Positions 1 through 12,642 of a DNA stretch of 64,000 nt are shown in pieces. The notes under the pieces were generated by a model, which made no database searches, was not told where the DNA came from, and saw nothing but the letters and a program-made list of their open reading frames with translations. Within the stretch, counting starts at the first letter, position 1, and the number at the start of each line of letters is the position of its first letter. The DNA is from Agarophyton chilense. Its lineage: Eukaryota > Rhodophyta > Florideophyceae > Gracilariales > Gracilariaceae. Made by a program: the position numbers and the translations under genes. Where the stretch lies: NCBI GenBank assembly GCA_030374765.1, contig JARGXX010000080.1, forward strand, positions 1,302,001 to 1,366,000, in the 5' to 3' direction.

Positions 1-118
1 CATCTTGTCGAGCGGCGGATTGTTCCCAGTGTTTATAGGCTGAAAGATCCCCATTCTTCTCCAAAGCACATTAAAAAGATTTTTTTTCAGCTGCTCTGTG
101 TAAAGAAAGAGTAGTAAT
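1..118. other. Left-edge flank, nothing recognised
   Basis: This short stretch precedes the first LTR. It contains a T8 run and no open frame that can be supported. It is presumably the host or older-repeat DNA into which the first Ty3 element inserted. Confidence 0.5.
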
Positions 119-717
119 TGTCGTACAATCACCTCTAGGGTATGCAACTGTCTTGTCTCGGGAGCGTGGTGACGCTCAACCTTAGAAGGTAGACGTAATA
201 AACCTCGATGGTAACAGGGCACCGTGAAAACCCGCAGGGGCAAACGGCGGGGCAACTAGCCTATACCGTGTAGGTGAACGATGGTAGGCGTCGACACGCG
301 GGAAACCCTGTGTGGTAGTTGAGAAACAATGAACTAAAAGGTATAGTCGTGACCCAAGTGGTGCCTGTCTTTATCAGACTAGGGTGGAGGACGTGCAGTT
401 CTTTATATGCAGTGGACTGCACTTTTCAGATCACCCGGGAGGTGCCAGCAAGGCACGGTCTCTGACCTAGTGTCAGAGACCTGGCCAGCACTGGCTACAG
501 TGCCAGGTGGCCACTCCACTACTGCAATAGAATAAATAGAATTACAATCATAATTACTCAACCAGAAGGTACTTGTCAAGACTACACGTGGCTGACAACA
601 CCTAGATGGTAACTCGCCCGGAGCTGCGTGGCCGATGATCCCTCGCATCCATCACCTACAAGGTCAGTGTTGTATATCGACAACCTCAAAGGTCAGACCT
701 TCTGCCACTATACGACA
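119..717 (-). repeat. 3' LTR of element 1
   Basis: This is the left copy of a 599-bp direct repeat whose other copy is at 8849-9447. It has TG...CA ends inside a 7-bp terminal inverted repeat (TGTCGTA/TACGACA). Because the element reads leftward, this is the 3' LTR. The polypurine tract lies just outside it at about 718-732, read on the minus strand as AGGAAGGGGG. Confidence 0.92.
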
Positions 718-1617
718 GACCCCCTTCCTGCCCGTGAGACACGCCCAGTGTCTCCTTCCATCAAACCATAAAGGTATAGCGAGCGACAGCGGTGCGGGCA
801 TCGGAGTGGTGTCCGCCGGCGGTTGCTCACGGTGGGCGACGCGCGATCCGTTGAGGTTCAGAACTCGGTGCCAGTTTCGGTTGGGGAGAGCGAGCGGCGA
901 CGGCGGCGCACGAATTGAGCGAGAACCGTTCAGGTAGGAACTGTCATGAGGACGATGCAGTGTCAATAGCGCGCTCGCGGACACCTTTCGGTAGTGGGCC
1001 CATGCGTGCTTGCGTTTGTGCTTCTGCATAGCCCACCGTTCAACCAAGTTGGTAACGCACCTTGCTCGGTTGCTCAAACTTCATTTTCCTCCTAGGTCCC
1101 TGTGCGCGCCGTCCCGCCTGGTCGTTCCCGTGGCTGGACAACCCTTCAGGTATTGCTGCCCTTTCTTGTGGGCATCGCGACCGTAATCGTGCTTTCCGGC
1201 TTTCCTTGAAGGTTTCCTGGCTTCTCGACCTTTCAGATTTCGTCTACCTTTCAAGGATTGATTCGTGGCACCTGTTGGGCCTGAGCCAGCGTCGATACAA
1301 CCATTGAGGGTCTTGTGGCGGCCGCCTGCCCCTTGACTTCCTTAGTGTCTCCTTCAAGAAAATTGTTGTCTCTTCTTGTATCTTCTACTGTTACATTTGG
1401 TTGTTCTTTCGTGTCCTCCCTTGTAGGTAATCTGACAAGCATATGCGTCCGCTTTCTGCGGAAAACGACGTCTTTTCTCCCCCTTCCTTATGCCTGAGTA
1501 CCACGAAGGTCTAAGGTTAGCCGTCTGCAGGCATAGGCTCCTTGCGACGGCGCCAATACCTGATACGGAAGTGTGGGGGTGTTGCGGCTGGGGGTTCCAG
1601 GGTGTCCCCTTCTGGCC
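718..1617 (-). other. Element 1 untranslated region before the 3' LTR
   Basis: This lies between the chromodomain end and the polypurine tract of element 1. I see only short chance frames on both strands and nothing that can be named. Confidence 0.5.
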
Positions 1618-4600
1618 CTAGCAGTACCACCTGACGGTGTACTTCAGGCCATTGTAGGTTTGCGTATGGCCCACCAGACGGTCAACCGGAAAATCCTCTG
1701 AGGTGTGGTCCTGATCGTTCGAGGGAACGCTACCTCGAGGGTTCATATGTTCCGAGTTGGGAGCTTCGTGTGTGGGAACCGGGTCGGGAGCTCCCGCTGT
1801 TACCGTGTGAGGTTCCATTTCCGTCCCTGTTAGAGGGTTGTAATCCGGATCATCCCGTTGTAGTTCGTCATTCACCTCAATTGGGGTGGGGCCCTCCGAG
1901 AGTCGAGTGTGGAGAGCTACCACTCTGGGCTCTCGAGCTGAGGTGCCTGCCTCAATGCGATGTTGAACCGTTTCAGGTGCTACCGTCATACGGTCAATTG
2001 ATATTGTATTCGGTATTCCATCTTGGTCAAACGCAACGGTGTGGTCTGATGCGTTCAATACCTTATAAGGTTCCACTGATTTGGGTAGAAGCTTCGAATT
2101 GATATCTCTATCAATCGCTTCTTCGTCCGCTTCATCACCTGGTCGTGGTCTTTTACCTGAAGGTGAGTTGTCTATGTAGACATATTGTCCCGAAGATACG
2201 GAGACCAATTTGGTTACCCTACGGTGGTAGTCGGCCTTGTACCGCTTCTGGGCTGCAGTGAGGCGGCTCTCTGCATGTTTGAGAGCCCTCCTCAACCTCA
2301 CAAGGGTATTTTGCATGACGTGGGCAGGGGACAGTGCACCAGCTGCAGTGCTGGTGGTATGATCTCCCTTCACTACAATACCTGGGGCGTGTCGCGAAAG
2401 AACCAAATCAAAGGGAGTGGTCTGCGTTGACCGGTGTACCTGAAGGTTATAGGAGTAGGTGAGCGGTTGCATCAGCCCATCCCACCCAGTTTGGTGCTCT
2501 TTCGTATAGTGTCGTAGCCTTGATACCAATGTGTGGTTAAAGCGTTCGACCTATCCGTTCGTCTGCGGGTGGTAGGCAGTAGTGAAATAGGGCTTGGTAC
2601 CCAAGAGGTTACAGACTGCTTCGAAGAACTTCGATGCCAGGTTTGAACCATTATCGGTAAGTAGGTACAGCGGTGAACCATACGGGTAGAGCCAATTGTT
2701 GAGAAACAGGATCGCCAGCGTGGTTGACTTCGTCTCCTTTAAAGGTATCGCTCTCGTGAGCTTCAAGAACCTGTCTGTGATCACTAGAATGTGCTGATAC
2801 ACATTCTTGGTCTTGGGAAGTGGTCCTAGAAGGTCTATCGCAACAAACCCCAGTGGACCCGCTGCTGGAAACAGCTTGAGATACTTTCGATGCTTTCGAA
2901 TACCACCGCGGGTACGAACACAAGATTCGCATTGACCTACAAAGGTATTGACATCATGGGCGATATAAGCCAATAGAACTGTTGCCTCAAGGTGTAATAC
3001 ATCCTGGTGGCACCGGGGTGTCCCGATAGTCGAGGGTAGTGCGCGAGATACAAGACTCTCGGGCGCAGCGCCTTCGGAACCACCTTGTGAAGGCTACCAT
3101 TTAAGGTTGACATTCTCACGATGTACCCATTGTGGTCCATATCGAATTTTGATCCTTTGAAACCCATTTGGTCAGCAAGGGTTGTGCAGTACGCATCCTG
3201 GGCCTGTTCTCGTAGAATTTTTTCCAGGGTTACGGGCATGACGTTCGTTTCCTCTAGGGTCAGTATCTGCGTTGCCATGTCGGTGTTCCGCAAGGCACCT
3301 TCTTCAGGGAAGCCCCAACATCCTTCTAGGTGCTCGCCGGTACTCTTTTGGTTTGATGTCACTAAAAAGCAAGGGATATCATCGTCCACAGGTTCTTTCT
3401 CTATCCCTGAGCTGTTTAAGCGTGACATAGCATCAGCTATGTTATGCTTGATACTTGGACGGTACTATACGTCGTATTCCAACGCCGACAGTCTCAACCA
3501 CCATCGGGCAAGTCTACCAGACGCATCTGCGAGTTCGAGGATCCACCTTAGGGCGTCGTGGTCCGTGTGCAACGTAAAGCGCTCACCATAAATGTAGGGA
3601 CGGAGCATCAACATGCTCCACACTACTGCTAGACATTCCTTCTCGGTTACAGTGTAGTTCTGCTCTGCCTCATTCATAGCGAGGCTCCAGTACCCTATAG
3701 GTAGTTTGTCTCCGTTGTGCTGCTCCTGCATGAGACAACAACCAATTTGGGCATGGGATGCATCTGTATCCAGAGTGTATGGTAGACCTGTTTTCGGTAA
3801 CACAACAGCGCTCGTTTCAATTCCTCAAAGGTGTCCATTTCTTCGTTCGATAGATTCTCAAACCGTTCAGGTTCATCTTTCTGGGGCTTCTTGTTGAGGG
3901 GAGCCGCTATTTTCGCGAATCCCTTCACCAAGCGACGATAGACGTTACATAAACCTATAAAGGATCGTACGTCCGTCTGGGATCGTGGCACCTTGACCTC
4001 CTGTACGGCTCTAATGTTGCTCGGCGTAACCTCTAGGGTACAAGGGCCTATGATGTGGCCCAGGTATTCAACCGTTCTGGTATAGAAGACGCATTTGCGT
4101 AGCTTCAGCGTCACGCCCGCCTCAGCTAGGAGGATTAGTACGGTGCGTACGTGAGCAAAAAACTCTTCTCCCGATCTGGAATAGATGATTACAACATCGA
4201 TGTATACCAAGGCGGTTGTCCATTTAACCTTCGAAAGGATGATGTCCAGCGCCCTTTGAAAGGTGACTGGAGCATTGGGCAACCCGAATGGCATCCGCGT
4301 GAAGCGAAACAAACCTGCACGGCACGTGAAGGTCGTTTTGTCTCGATCTTCCTCACCTACAGGTACCTGCCAATAACCACAATTGGCATCCAACGTGGTA
4401 AATATCTGCGCATCTCCCAAGGAGTCGATGCACTCATCCATTCTAGGTATCGGGTACGAGTCCCTGACGGTCACACTATTGAGCCTGCAATAGTCCACAC
4501 AGAACCTCATACGGTTATCCCCTTTCTTCTGAACCACAACCACGGGACTAGCCCAATCTGAGTTGGCTGGTTCAATTACACCTTTTTGGAGCATTCGCTC

Positions 4601-7600
4601 CATTTCTTTGAGTTCTACTTCTCTTGCCTTCGGACCTGCACGGTATGGTTGCTGATAAATCGGCTTCGAGTCAGGGAGGAGCTCGATGCGATGATGTGTG
4701 GCCTTAATTTGGCCCAGATGGCCTGACCACATGGTTTCAAACTCCTCCAGAAGGTCGCGAATACGGCCTCGCAGTTCGCCGTTATCTTCACCGATCTGGA
4801 CTATATCTTGCTATTGCCTCTGAGGGTCATATTCCTTTTATTTGTCTTCCGATGCCTTATCGGTTAGCTTCGCTTCCAAGTTGGTATTTATCGATACCTT
4901 TGTGGTTATGGACGCATTTGTGCACCCCCCTTCCTTACCGAAGGCGACCTCGCCGAGATCAGTATGAGCTACGGTGAAAACCCCTTGTGGTGCCGGTAGT
5001 GCTTTGCCAACATTGGTATTTTTCGGCAACTTCACGTCGTGACTGCTGAAGTTGCTGAGACACGGCTTAAGGGGTTGATTTGGGATGTTATCGACAATCC
5101 CGTTGGCCGTCAAGGTGAGGTATCGATGTGCTAACCTCGGATAGTTTTGTAGTATGACCAGCCCGGGGGTAGTACACGACACCAGTACCAATATTTGGTG
5201 CATTGGCGGGATAACAGCATGTTTGGTAATGCGCACTTTGTTGGAGACGGTTTCGGTGGATTTCGTCTTTTTCGGTTTGACGAACCATCCCCGTTTGGTT
5301 TCCGTATTACCTAAAATTACAATTCGTCCCCCCTGACGTAGGGCGACGGTATGAGAACCAGGAAGGATTGCTTTGACATGTCTGTCGATGAAGTTAGTAC
5401 CTATTAGGCAGTCTGTTGGTAAACGGTCGACAACAAAGAATTGCAGTCTTACCTTGAGGGGTCTGAGCTGCACCACAGTCGTCAGCATACCTCGAAGGGT
5501 TAATGGGCGCTCATTTGCATCCACCAGCGGGTTGTTGTCGGGAGGTCGGCTCAAGTTCCGAAGTACCGCCTCAGGTATGACGCGGGAATTCAGGACGTTT
5601 GGACCGGCCCCCGTATTCAACACGCAGGTGATCAGAACCTCAAGGCGATCGCATAAACACATTGAAGCACGTACTTTATAGTTATTGTACTTCATATGAC
5701 AAACCGGAACCGGTTGTGACGTGTTCTCTTCCACCGTCATGGTTCTGGGTATCGATTGGCTTTTCACTTGCAGGTTGGGTTCGGCCATTACGCCAACCCT
5801 TCGGTGTTTTCCTCCTGTACGGGAGGGGTTGAGTCCAAGTTTGGTGTTTCCTCGATGGTATTGACCTGTACCGGTGTACGGGGTTGGAACCTATTTGGTG
5901 CTTGCGTTGAAGACCCATGGAGGCGTTGGTGATTCTGCATGCGAGCCTGAATCAACTGGTCTCTCATCCCTGGAGGTAAGTTAGCGCAATTGTTTTCCAA
6001 ATGGTCTGTCGTGAGACAAAACCAGCAAGCGAGGCCTCCAGTTTGGGGGTCTCGCGATACCATTGAGGGGGGCCTCGAAACCTGGTTGGTGGGAGCAGTG
6101 GCGTAGGATGTGGGTGGCGAGTTATGGGAGCTCGCTCCTGGCATCCTATGCGAGCTCACCGAACTTAGCGGCGATTGTACCGAGTTTGGTGTACGCGATG
6201 ACGACAAATTTCCTACCGTCGAAGGTTTCGAGAACCGCCCCTTGGTCGCTACCAAGTGGATAGAGGTCCCTGTAGGTACTTCGAGGTGCGAGCTACCCTC
6301 TGAGGTTGTGGTATCTTCAATTTCCATGACCGACCTTTTCGGTTTATCCTTCGAGCTTGGAGGCACGGCTGGTCTCTTCCCAGCCGAATGGTATCTCCAA
6401 GGCCGAATGGTATCTCCAAGGCCCTGGGAGTATCGAGCCAGCCCATTGTAGACTACCTTTCGGTTAGTGGCCAGGTAGTTGCGTATTTGGGAACGGATCG
6501 CTTTGTCGACATTGTCGGCAAATAGCGACTTTAACCGAGAGGTATTGAACACATTACCACAGCGGGTTGCCAGGTTCCACAGTGGGTTGCCAGATTCCAC
6601 AGCGCGAGCGAAAACTCCGATTCGCTTTGCCCAGACCTTTGATGGTAGGCGAGGACTTTCGAGTAAGCCTCTTGGATAGCCTCATGGGTGGCGTATGTTT
6701 CCAAAAGGAAAATGACCACTTCTGGGTATGACTCCAACATGTCTGTGCCATCCTCATCCACCGCTAAGGTATTGCCGCGTAGCCTACCCTTCAGCAAGTA
6801 GTATGCTTGTCCTTTAAGGTAAAACTGAAATAGCCACATAGCAGAGCCCTCAGAAGAACCATTTTGGTCACATGCAAGCTTGAACCTCTGTAAAAACTCA
6901 ATCACCGCAATAGGGTCCGTACTTGTGAAGATTTTGTCAGCCATTTGGAAGCTGAGCTTCTGGTAGTGCTTAGTAATTTTCTGAGCAACCTCTCGGGTGT
7001 ATTCAGACGACTTGTTGATCAACCGATAAGTTCTGTAATCAACCGCTTTGGTGAACATATCGTTCAACAGTTGGTGCACCTCCAGCTCCATTTTGGTGTC
7101 CGACTCAGAGTCGGCCGACTCATTGTATCGTGTTTTCCCCTTTCAGTTCCTTTTCGACGACTTCTTCGTCGACCTGTTCGGTTTCTTCTTCTTCTTACCT
7201 TTACGGTCATCATCCGACGATGAAATCGTATCGGAACTGGAGTTTGACCAGTCGGGGTCAGAATCATCCTCTCGACTCTTTCCCCTCTTCGTCCTCCGCT
7301 TCTTCCCTTTTCAGTTTCTTCACCTGTGTAGGTCAGGTTTCAGCGAATCCCTCGGAAACCCAAAGGTCCTGCACAGCGCGGTAAACATGCTCCCTAGCAT
7401 CTATGAAGAGATAATTTTTCACCATTTCAAGTATCGTGTCCGATAGCTCTTGAGCTGCTCGGTCAACTACAATACGGGTAAATGCATCGACGTCCATTGA
7501 GTGCGGAACCATCCGGGTATCCGACTTCTCCTTTACGGTTAATGCATCCTCGACCGCGAGGGTGACGAGCGCTTTCGCTCGCTCTTCGAGCTGAGGCCGT

Positions 7601-7617
7601 AGCTCCTCCGCTGCCAC

Positions 7618-8848
7618 CTCATTTGGTAATTACCTTTGAGGTTCCGTTGCCATAGGCGGCGGACCAAGTACCTTTACGGGTTTGTCCCGAGGGTGCCGGA
7701 GCAGCTCCTAGGGGGTTTCCAGAATCGGTTGAGCCGATGGGGCTCCTTTAAGACCTTTATGGCTTGGCGGGGTGATCGCACCACGCGTATTCCTTTTAGG
7801 TCGTTCCATTTGTGACCAATAGTGGTATTTGAAGGACAATGCCCTTCAAGGGGGTTTCTTCCCAGGACTTAGAGATTTCGCTCGCTTGAGGACTGGCTTG
7901 GTCTATGACAAGCTATACCGCTATTACGTGCCGACGGCCGGTTAGGACCGGAAGTGCACACTGGTGGAAAACGTGGACTACACGGATGCCGACGCTCGAG
8001 TGTGAGGCGTGTCACACGTGGCCAGGATTCTACCTAATGGTTAGTATTATTTAGTATTTTTTAGTATTTATTTAGCTACGCTATCGCTATTTAGTGTCTA
8101 TTTTTCGGGCGCGCGCCCACTGTCAGGGGCCACGCGCCACACTACTTGGGAGGTTGAGCACTTCTCCCCAGTAAACACCCTCTTGGGAGATCCCAAGGAG
8201 GGAGTTTTGGCTCTGAAATTTTCGCCTTCGGCGCGTCTTCACCGCATACTGCGTGAGCGCCCGTGGCACGTTAGTTCATCCACCCCTCTGTCAACTACAG
8301 TGCTACCACCACCGTGGGTTCATATTTAATCGCCGACACTTGTCGTAGTCTCGCCCCTGTAGAGGGTTTCGCCCCCGTTTCCTCTTGTTCTCCTTTTTGG
8401 CTCTCGTAAGTGGCCGCCTCACTCACCTCGCTCGTTCACCTCATACGAGTGTTTCCTCGCTCTTTTTCCGACAATCGCCGTGGTACCGCTACGTCTAGGA
8501 CTGGTAACACCCCGGACTGTGCCGTGCTCACCTAAACACTCTAGGTATATCCCGCCGGATTGGCCTCGGTCTTACACCCGACTTCGTCGTGCCTTTCCAG
8601 AGTGGCTCTGTTTCTGTGATCCGCTGGGACGCGTCTCCTCCGCCTGAGGCGTGTCTCTCAAGAGAGGAAGATCCTGAACATCCTCGTGGTGTCTCCGCTC
8701 CAAGCGTTGTCCTACAGTATTCTGTATTGCTTTGCGGGATTTCCTGAAACCAAATAGGTGTACGAGCGTCCAATCCTTCCCGGAATCTCGTGTGAACCGT
8801 GAAGGTACGACGAAAACTAAAAATACTTTCTAAGCCGGGAGACCAAAA
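7618..8848 (-). other. Element 1 leader with primer-binding site
   Basis: This is the 5' leader of the old Ty3 element between its gag region and 5' LTR. The minus strand next to the LTR reads TGGTCTCCCGGCTTA (8845 down to 8831), three bases inside the LTR edge. That is the expected place and form (TGG start) of a tRNA primer-binding site, and the same motif recurs in the two other Ty3 elements. A TTTAGTATT-rich AT segment lies at about 8040-8100. No gene is seen. Confidence 0.6.
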
Positions 8849-9447
8849 TGTCGTACAATCACCTGTGGGGTATGCTACTGTCTTGTCTCCGGAGCGTGGT
8901 GATGCTCAACCTTAGAAGGTAGACGTAATAAACCTCGATGGTAACAGGGCACCGTGAAAACCCGCAGGGGCAAACGGCGGGGCAACTAGCCTATAACGTG
9001 TAGGTGAACGATGGTAGGCGTCGACACGCGGGAAACCCTGTGTGGTAGTTGACAAACAATGAACCAAAAGGTATAGTCGTGACCCTAGTGGTGCCTGTCT
9101 TTATCAGATTAGGGTGGAGGACGTGCAGTTCTTTATATGCAGTGGAATGCACTCTCCAGATCACAAGGGAGGTGCCAGCAAGGCACGGTCTCTGACCTAG
9201 TGTCATAGACCTGGCCAGCACTGGCTACAGTGCCCGGTGGCCACTCCACTACTGCACTAGAATAAATAGAATTGCAATTAGAATTACTCAACCAGAAGGT
9301 ACATGTCATCACTACACGTGGCTGACAACACCTAGATGGTAGCTCGCCCGAAGCTGCGTGGCCGATAATCCCTCGCATCCATCACCTACAAGGTCAGTGT
9401 AGTATATCGACAACCGCAAAGGTCAAAACTTCTGCCACTATACGACA
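8849..9447 (-). repeat. 5' LTR of element 1
   Basis: This is the right copy of the 599-bp repeat of element 1, of identical length to the left copy and with the same inverted ends. Roughly 30-35 scattered substitutions separate the two copies by eye. Confidence 0.92.
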
Positions 9448-9467
9448 GTGTTCTAGCCAAAAGTTCT

Positions 9468-10382
9468 TGTAGAGCAACGCCCAGTTAGGGGATACTTGAA
9501 GATGCAACTCATAGAATGAGGATTGAACCCTCCGAGGGTTATGAATATGATCCCCTCTAAGGTGTGCTGAGGTGGCACTGTTTTCTGGTTAGAATTCGCC
9601 TATAAGGGAAAATTCGGATGGCCCATGGTTGGACTGGCCCCGTGATACACGTGGCTTAATTTTGGCACCGATTTTCAGATATTTGTTAGAACGTTGGATT
9701 TTTGGGCCCTGACAGTTGGATCTCCACGTGTATGGCCCTGAGCAGGTGTGCACTACTGTAGAGTTTAGTTAGTGGGCCCTACTTAGGGAGATGAGATCTG
9801 ACAGTCCGAAGCTCAAAGTAAATGGAAACCAAGGTTGGTCTTCGATACCTTTAGAGGTTCTTCGTCGCCATCGTTTCGGCCTTACAACCCAGAACGGGCT
9901 CTGGTTAGCAACGCCTGCGTAGGGTCACGACTCCACTTGGAGAGTGCCCACTTTTGGGTTCCGTGCAACCACCCCCTTGGGACCGCTCAGACGACCTGCG
10001 TGCACGATACCCCGTGGGGGTTCTGCTTACTTGTTGCGTGCTTTTTGTGTTTCCTTTCGAGGACAGGTTTTCGCCCCTGTATTGGGTTTCTTTTGTTGTT
10101 TCGCCCCTTTTCTGGTTCTCGGGTCCGGTGCCTGTTAGTGCCCGACCCTCGCCCCGTTTTTCCTCTTCGCTGGATTTTCCCCCATTCTTTGGGATACCTA
10201 TACCCATTCCCGATCCAACGGTTTCTACCCCTCACCTCCGTCGGTACTGCCGGAATTCCCCGTGGGAGTTACACCCCACACTACGGGTGGAACGGAGGGC
10301 TCTGTCTCTGAGTCTGCCTCCCCCAGGGAGCAAGGCTTCGAACACCTTGAGAGCACTTCCCGTCGCCGGGTTTTGCTCCACA
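9468..10382 (+). repeat. 5' LTR of element 2
   Basis: This is the first copy of the 915-bp direct repeat. It begins TGTAGAGCAACGCCC and ends GCTCCACA. It should carry the promoter and R region of the element; no transcription start can be assigned by eye. The first bases TGTAG.GCAACGCCCAG are shared with the LTR of element 3, which shows common descent. Confidence 0.95.
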
Positions 10383-10384
10383 AG

Positions 10385-10400
10385 TGGTCTCCCGACTTAG
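10385..10400 (+). other. tRNA primer-binding site of element 2
   Basis: TGGTCTCCCGACTTAG lies two bases inside the 5' LTR. The same motif, with at most one change, sits beside the 5' LTR of elements 1 and 3. The matching tRNA 3' end would read CTAAGTCGGGAGACCA. This is not the initiator-Met site TGGTATCAGAGC usual in plant Ty3 elements; I cannot name the tRNA. Confidence 0.75.
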
Positions 10401-10609
10401 AATCCGTTCTCGGGCTTTTGGGTTGGTCATCCACGTGTTGGAATATCTCTTGGAAGAGGAAGCACCGTCGTGAAGGTTTGTTGTAGTGGTCCCCTTTGGA
10501 AAGGGTGGAATTGGTTTTTATTTTTGTTTTGTGTTACGTCATCCGTTCTCCGGGAATCTCGTGATCGAATTTCATCGTTACCCCGAATCGTCGGTGTCGT
10601 GTCTGCAGC

Positions 10610-12640
10610 ATGACGCCGCCTACCCGCGGTTCTAGGACTGGATCGAACCGTCAAGCGGATTCAGTGCCCCCGGCCCCGCCTAGGTCGAGGAGCTCAATTT
10701 CCGAAGGTCGGAATGATTCCGGTATCGATCCGGACACTCGGAGAGCACCCTCAGTGGTTTCAGGTCCTCGAGAGGTCGTGGCTGTGGGCCCAGCTCCAGT
10801 GGTGGAGACCTCCTCAGCAGCACCCCGAAGTCGGGCCGACCCTGAATTACAGCGCCTGGAGACTCGAGTCGATATCGCCAACGCGGCTCACATCGAGCTC
10901 CTTCAGGAGGTTACTACCCTCCGCCTCAGGGTGGAGGACGCCCCGGTGCGGGGAGTCGCCGATGACCTTCATACCCTGAGGAGGGATGTGAACTCCCTTT
11001 TGGAAAGCTTTGGTACCCCTGGGGTCTTTATCCAGGAGTACCGGAGCCTCGTGGAGGAACACCGCGTGCAAGCGGAACGCTTCCGAGCTCGGCTGGACAC
11101 CCTCGAGGCCATTATCAGTATGGACGGAGACACAGAAGCCTCGAAGGATAAACCCGACGTTTCGGAAGACGAAGAACACCGCTCCGCTAAACGGGACCGC
11201 CGCAAGTCCAAGAAGAGGGTTCACCTCCAAGAGGGTTTATCGGATTCCGATCCCAATCGCTCGCCATCGAGTTCGTCCTCCGAATCTTCGGATAGTGAAG
11301 ATGAACGCCGGTCATCCCGGGCGACTCGGTCGAAGGCTACTTACACCTCTCAAGGGGCAATCCGTACCCGGAAGAAGGGTAGAAAACACCTTGGATTAAG
11401 GGAGCTGAAGCCGACGAATCCTCTCTATCGGAAGCTGCTATCGTACCGCTATTACCGGTTGGATAACCCTTCGGGAGATCGAACATCCCGCGCAACGGGT
11501 AAGGTCAAGGACTACATCAAAAGGCTGAGAATCACCCTACAGAAGAGGGAGTTCACAGGAACAGACCCAATTCTGGTGCTCGATTTCCTTGCGAGGTTCG
11601 TCCAGGAGGCTGACATCCTCGGTATGAGTGAAGTGCAAGCGTATCTTGCATTACCCTATTTCTTAAAGGGAATGGCTGAAGACCAGTTCAACTCCGTCCG
11701 TGGATCATCCCGAGCCTCGGAAGGGGGAGTCACGTGCTGGCCCGAAGCGGTGCAGTACCTCTTGAGGTCATACGCTACTGGAAATGCGATTCAGGAAGCA
11801 ATCCTTGCATTAAGGGATACGCGGCAGAAGCCGATGGAAACCGAAACGGTGTATTCAACTCGCTTGAATAAAGCGTTTCACCGATGCGGGAATGTATTCC
11901 CCGCCTACGAGAGATGCTCCATGTTTATGGATGGTTTGGAACCCTCGATAAGGGCATTGGTTGCCCGACATCGGGAAGAGAAGCGCAAGCTGACCTACTT
12001 GGAACTGGTTCAGTACGCCCAGGCTGAGGGGGATACTCTCCGTGCCCGGCAGAACCGAAAGAGTCGGCCGACACGTGCACTCCTCGCCGATGGAGGTAAG
12101 TCGTCTTTGTCACTCGCAGGAGGCTCTGCCCCTGTGGGGGTCAATGATAACATTCACTTCATGGGAAGTAACCCCGAGTCTATGGGTACGTCTGAGTTGC
12201 CGTCGACATCCGCTCCGACTACGGATGAAGACCCTGCGCTCTATACCCAAGGACGTAGGGTGCCAGCCGCATCGCTACCTTTTGCGAATACTGCTGCTCG
12301 GTTCTCTCGCCCCGGATGGAGGGATACAGCACCACGTCGCGTGGATTCACGTCCACAACCGAACCCGGCAGAGCTGATTTGCTATTTGTGTTACCTCCGT
12401 GGTCACAAAGCACCAGACTGCACATTTCCCCTGCGGGAGGGTTCACGAATTATCGCTCAGTACGAGGCTCTGACCCCTGAGGAGAAAGCTCGAGTCCCGA
12501 GTAGGTCCTGTGAGGAACAAAGGATACTCCGAGCTCACCTTGCTGACAGGGATACAGAACTTGTACCCGCGAACGGGGAACAACCGGTCCCCTTCGAGGC
12601 AGCTGCACCGAATTCGGTGGGGTCCGCTTCGAAAAACTAA
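10610..12640 (+). CDS. Gag-like protein of element 2
   Basis: This 676-residue frame lies between the primer-binding site and pol. The N-terminal third is Ser/Arg/Glu-rich and probably disordered, with a predicted coiled-coil-like stretch at about residues 75-165. A serine-rich acidic run (SSSSSESSDSEDE) follows. The central part at about residues 270-480 has the feel of a Ty3-type capsid domain, including the segment around FLARFVQEAD and the stretch YLLRSYATGNAIQEAI. A single CX2C knuckle-like motif (CYLCYLRGHKAPDC) lies near residue 590, typical of a nucleocapsid zinc knuckle. The position directly before pol supports the call. Confidence 0.85.
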   Translation: MTPPTRGSRTGSNRQADSVPPAPPRSRSSISEGRNDSGIDPDTRRAPSVVSGPREVVAVGPAPVVETSSAAPRSRADPELQRLETRVDIANAAHIELLQEVTTLRLRVEDAPVRGVADDLHTLRRDVNSLLESFGTPGVFIQEYRSLVEEHRVQAERFRARLDTLEAIISMDGDTEASKDKPDVSEDEEHRSAKRDRRKSKKRVHLQEGLSDSDPNRSPSSSSSESSDSEDERRSSRATRSKATYTSQGAIRTRKKGRKHLGLRELKPTNPLYRKLLSYRYYRLDNPSGDRTSRATGKVKDYIKRLRITLQKREFTGTDPILVLDFLARFVQEADILGMSEVQAYLALPYFLKGMAEDQFNSVRGSSRASEGGVTCWPEAVQYLLRSYATGNAIQEAILALRDTRQKPMETETVYSTRLNKAFHRCGNVFPAYERCSMFMDGLEPSIRALVARHREEKRKLTYLELVQYAQAEGDTLRARQNRKSRPTRALLADGGKSSLSLAGGSAPVGVNDNIHFMGSNPESMGTSELPSTSAPTTDEDPALYTQGRRVPAASLPFANTAARFSRPGWRDTAPRRVDSRPQPNPAELICYLCYLRGHKAPDCTFPLREGSRIIAQYEALTPEEKARVPSRSCEEQRILRAHLADRDTELVPANGEQPVPFEAAAPNSVGSASKN

Positions 12641-12642
12641 AC

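Larger units (their letters stand above)
119..9447 (-). mobile_element. Old, broken Ty3/Gypsy LTR retrotransposon (element 1)
   Basis: Two 599-bp LTRs (119-717 and 8849-9447) bound the element; both begin TGTCGTA and end TACGACA. It reads on the minus strand. Parts in order from the right are a leader (about 7.6-8.8 kb), gag-like sequence (about 5.8-7.6 kb), an aspartic-protease region (about 4.8-5.8 kb), reverse transcriptase and RNase H (about 3.5-4.7 kb), integrase (about 1.9-3.4 kb) and the start of a chromodomain near 1.62-1.70 kb. The order protease-RT-RH-IN is that of Ty3/Gypsy, and the chromodomain places it among chromoviruses. The LTRs differ by my hand count at about 5-6 percent of positions, so it is the oldest of the three here. 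It is broken, with several breaks. The sequences flanking the LTRs do not form a clean target-site duplication. Confidence 0.93.

Noticed and set aside
114-9452. Target-site duplication for element 1 (GTAAT versus GTGTT)
   Set aside because: Only three of five bases agree, too weak to claim.
9835-10400. Several open frames within the 915-bp LTR, repeated at 20669-21228
   Set aside because: They occur on all strands in both LTR copies and have no domain; they reflect stop-poor LTR sequence.
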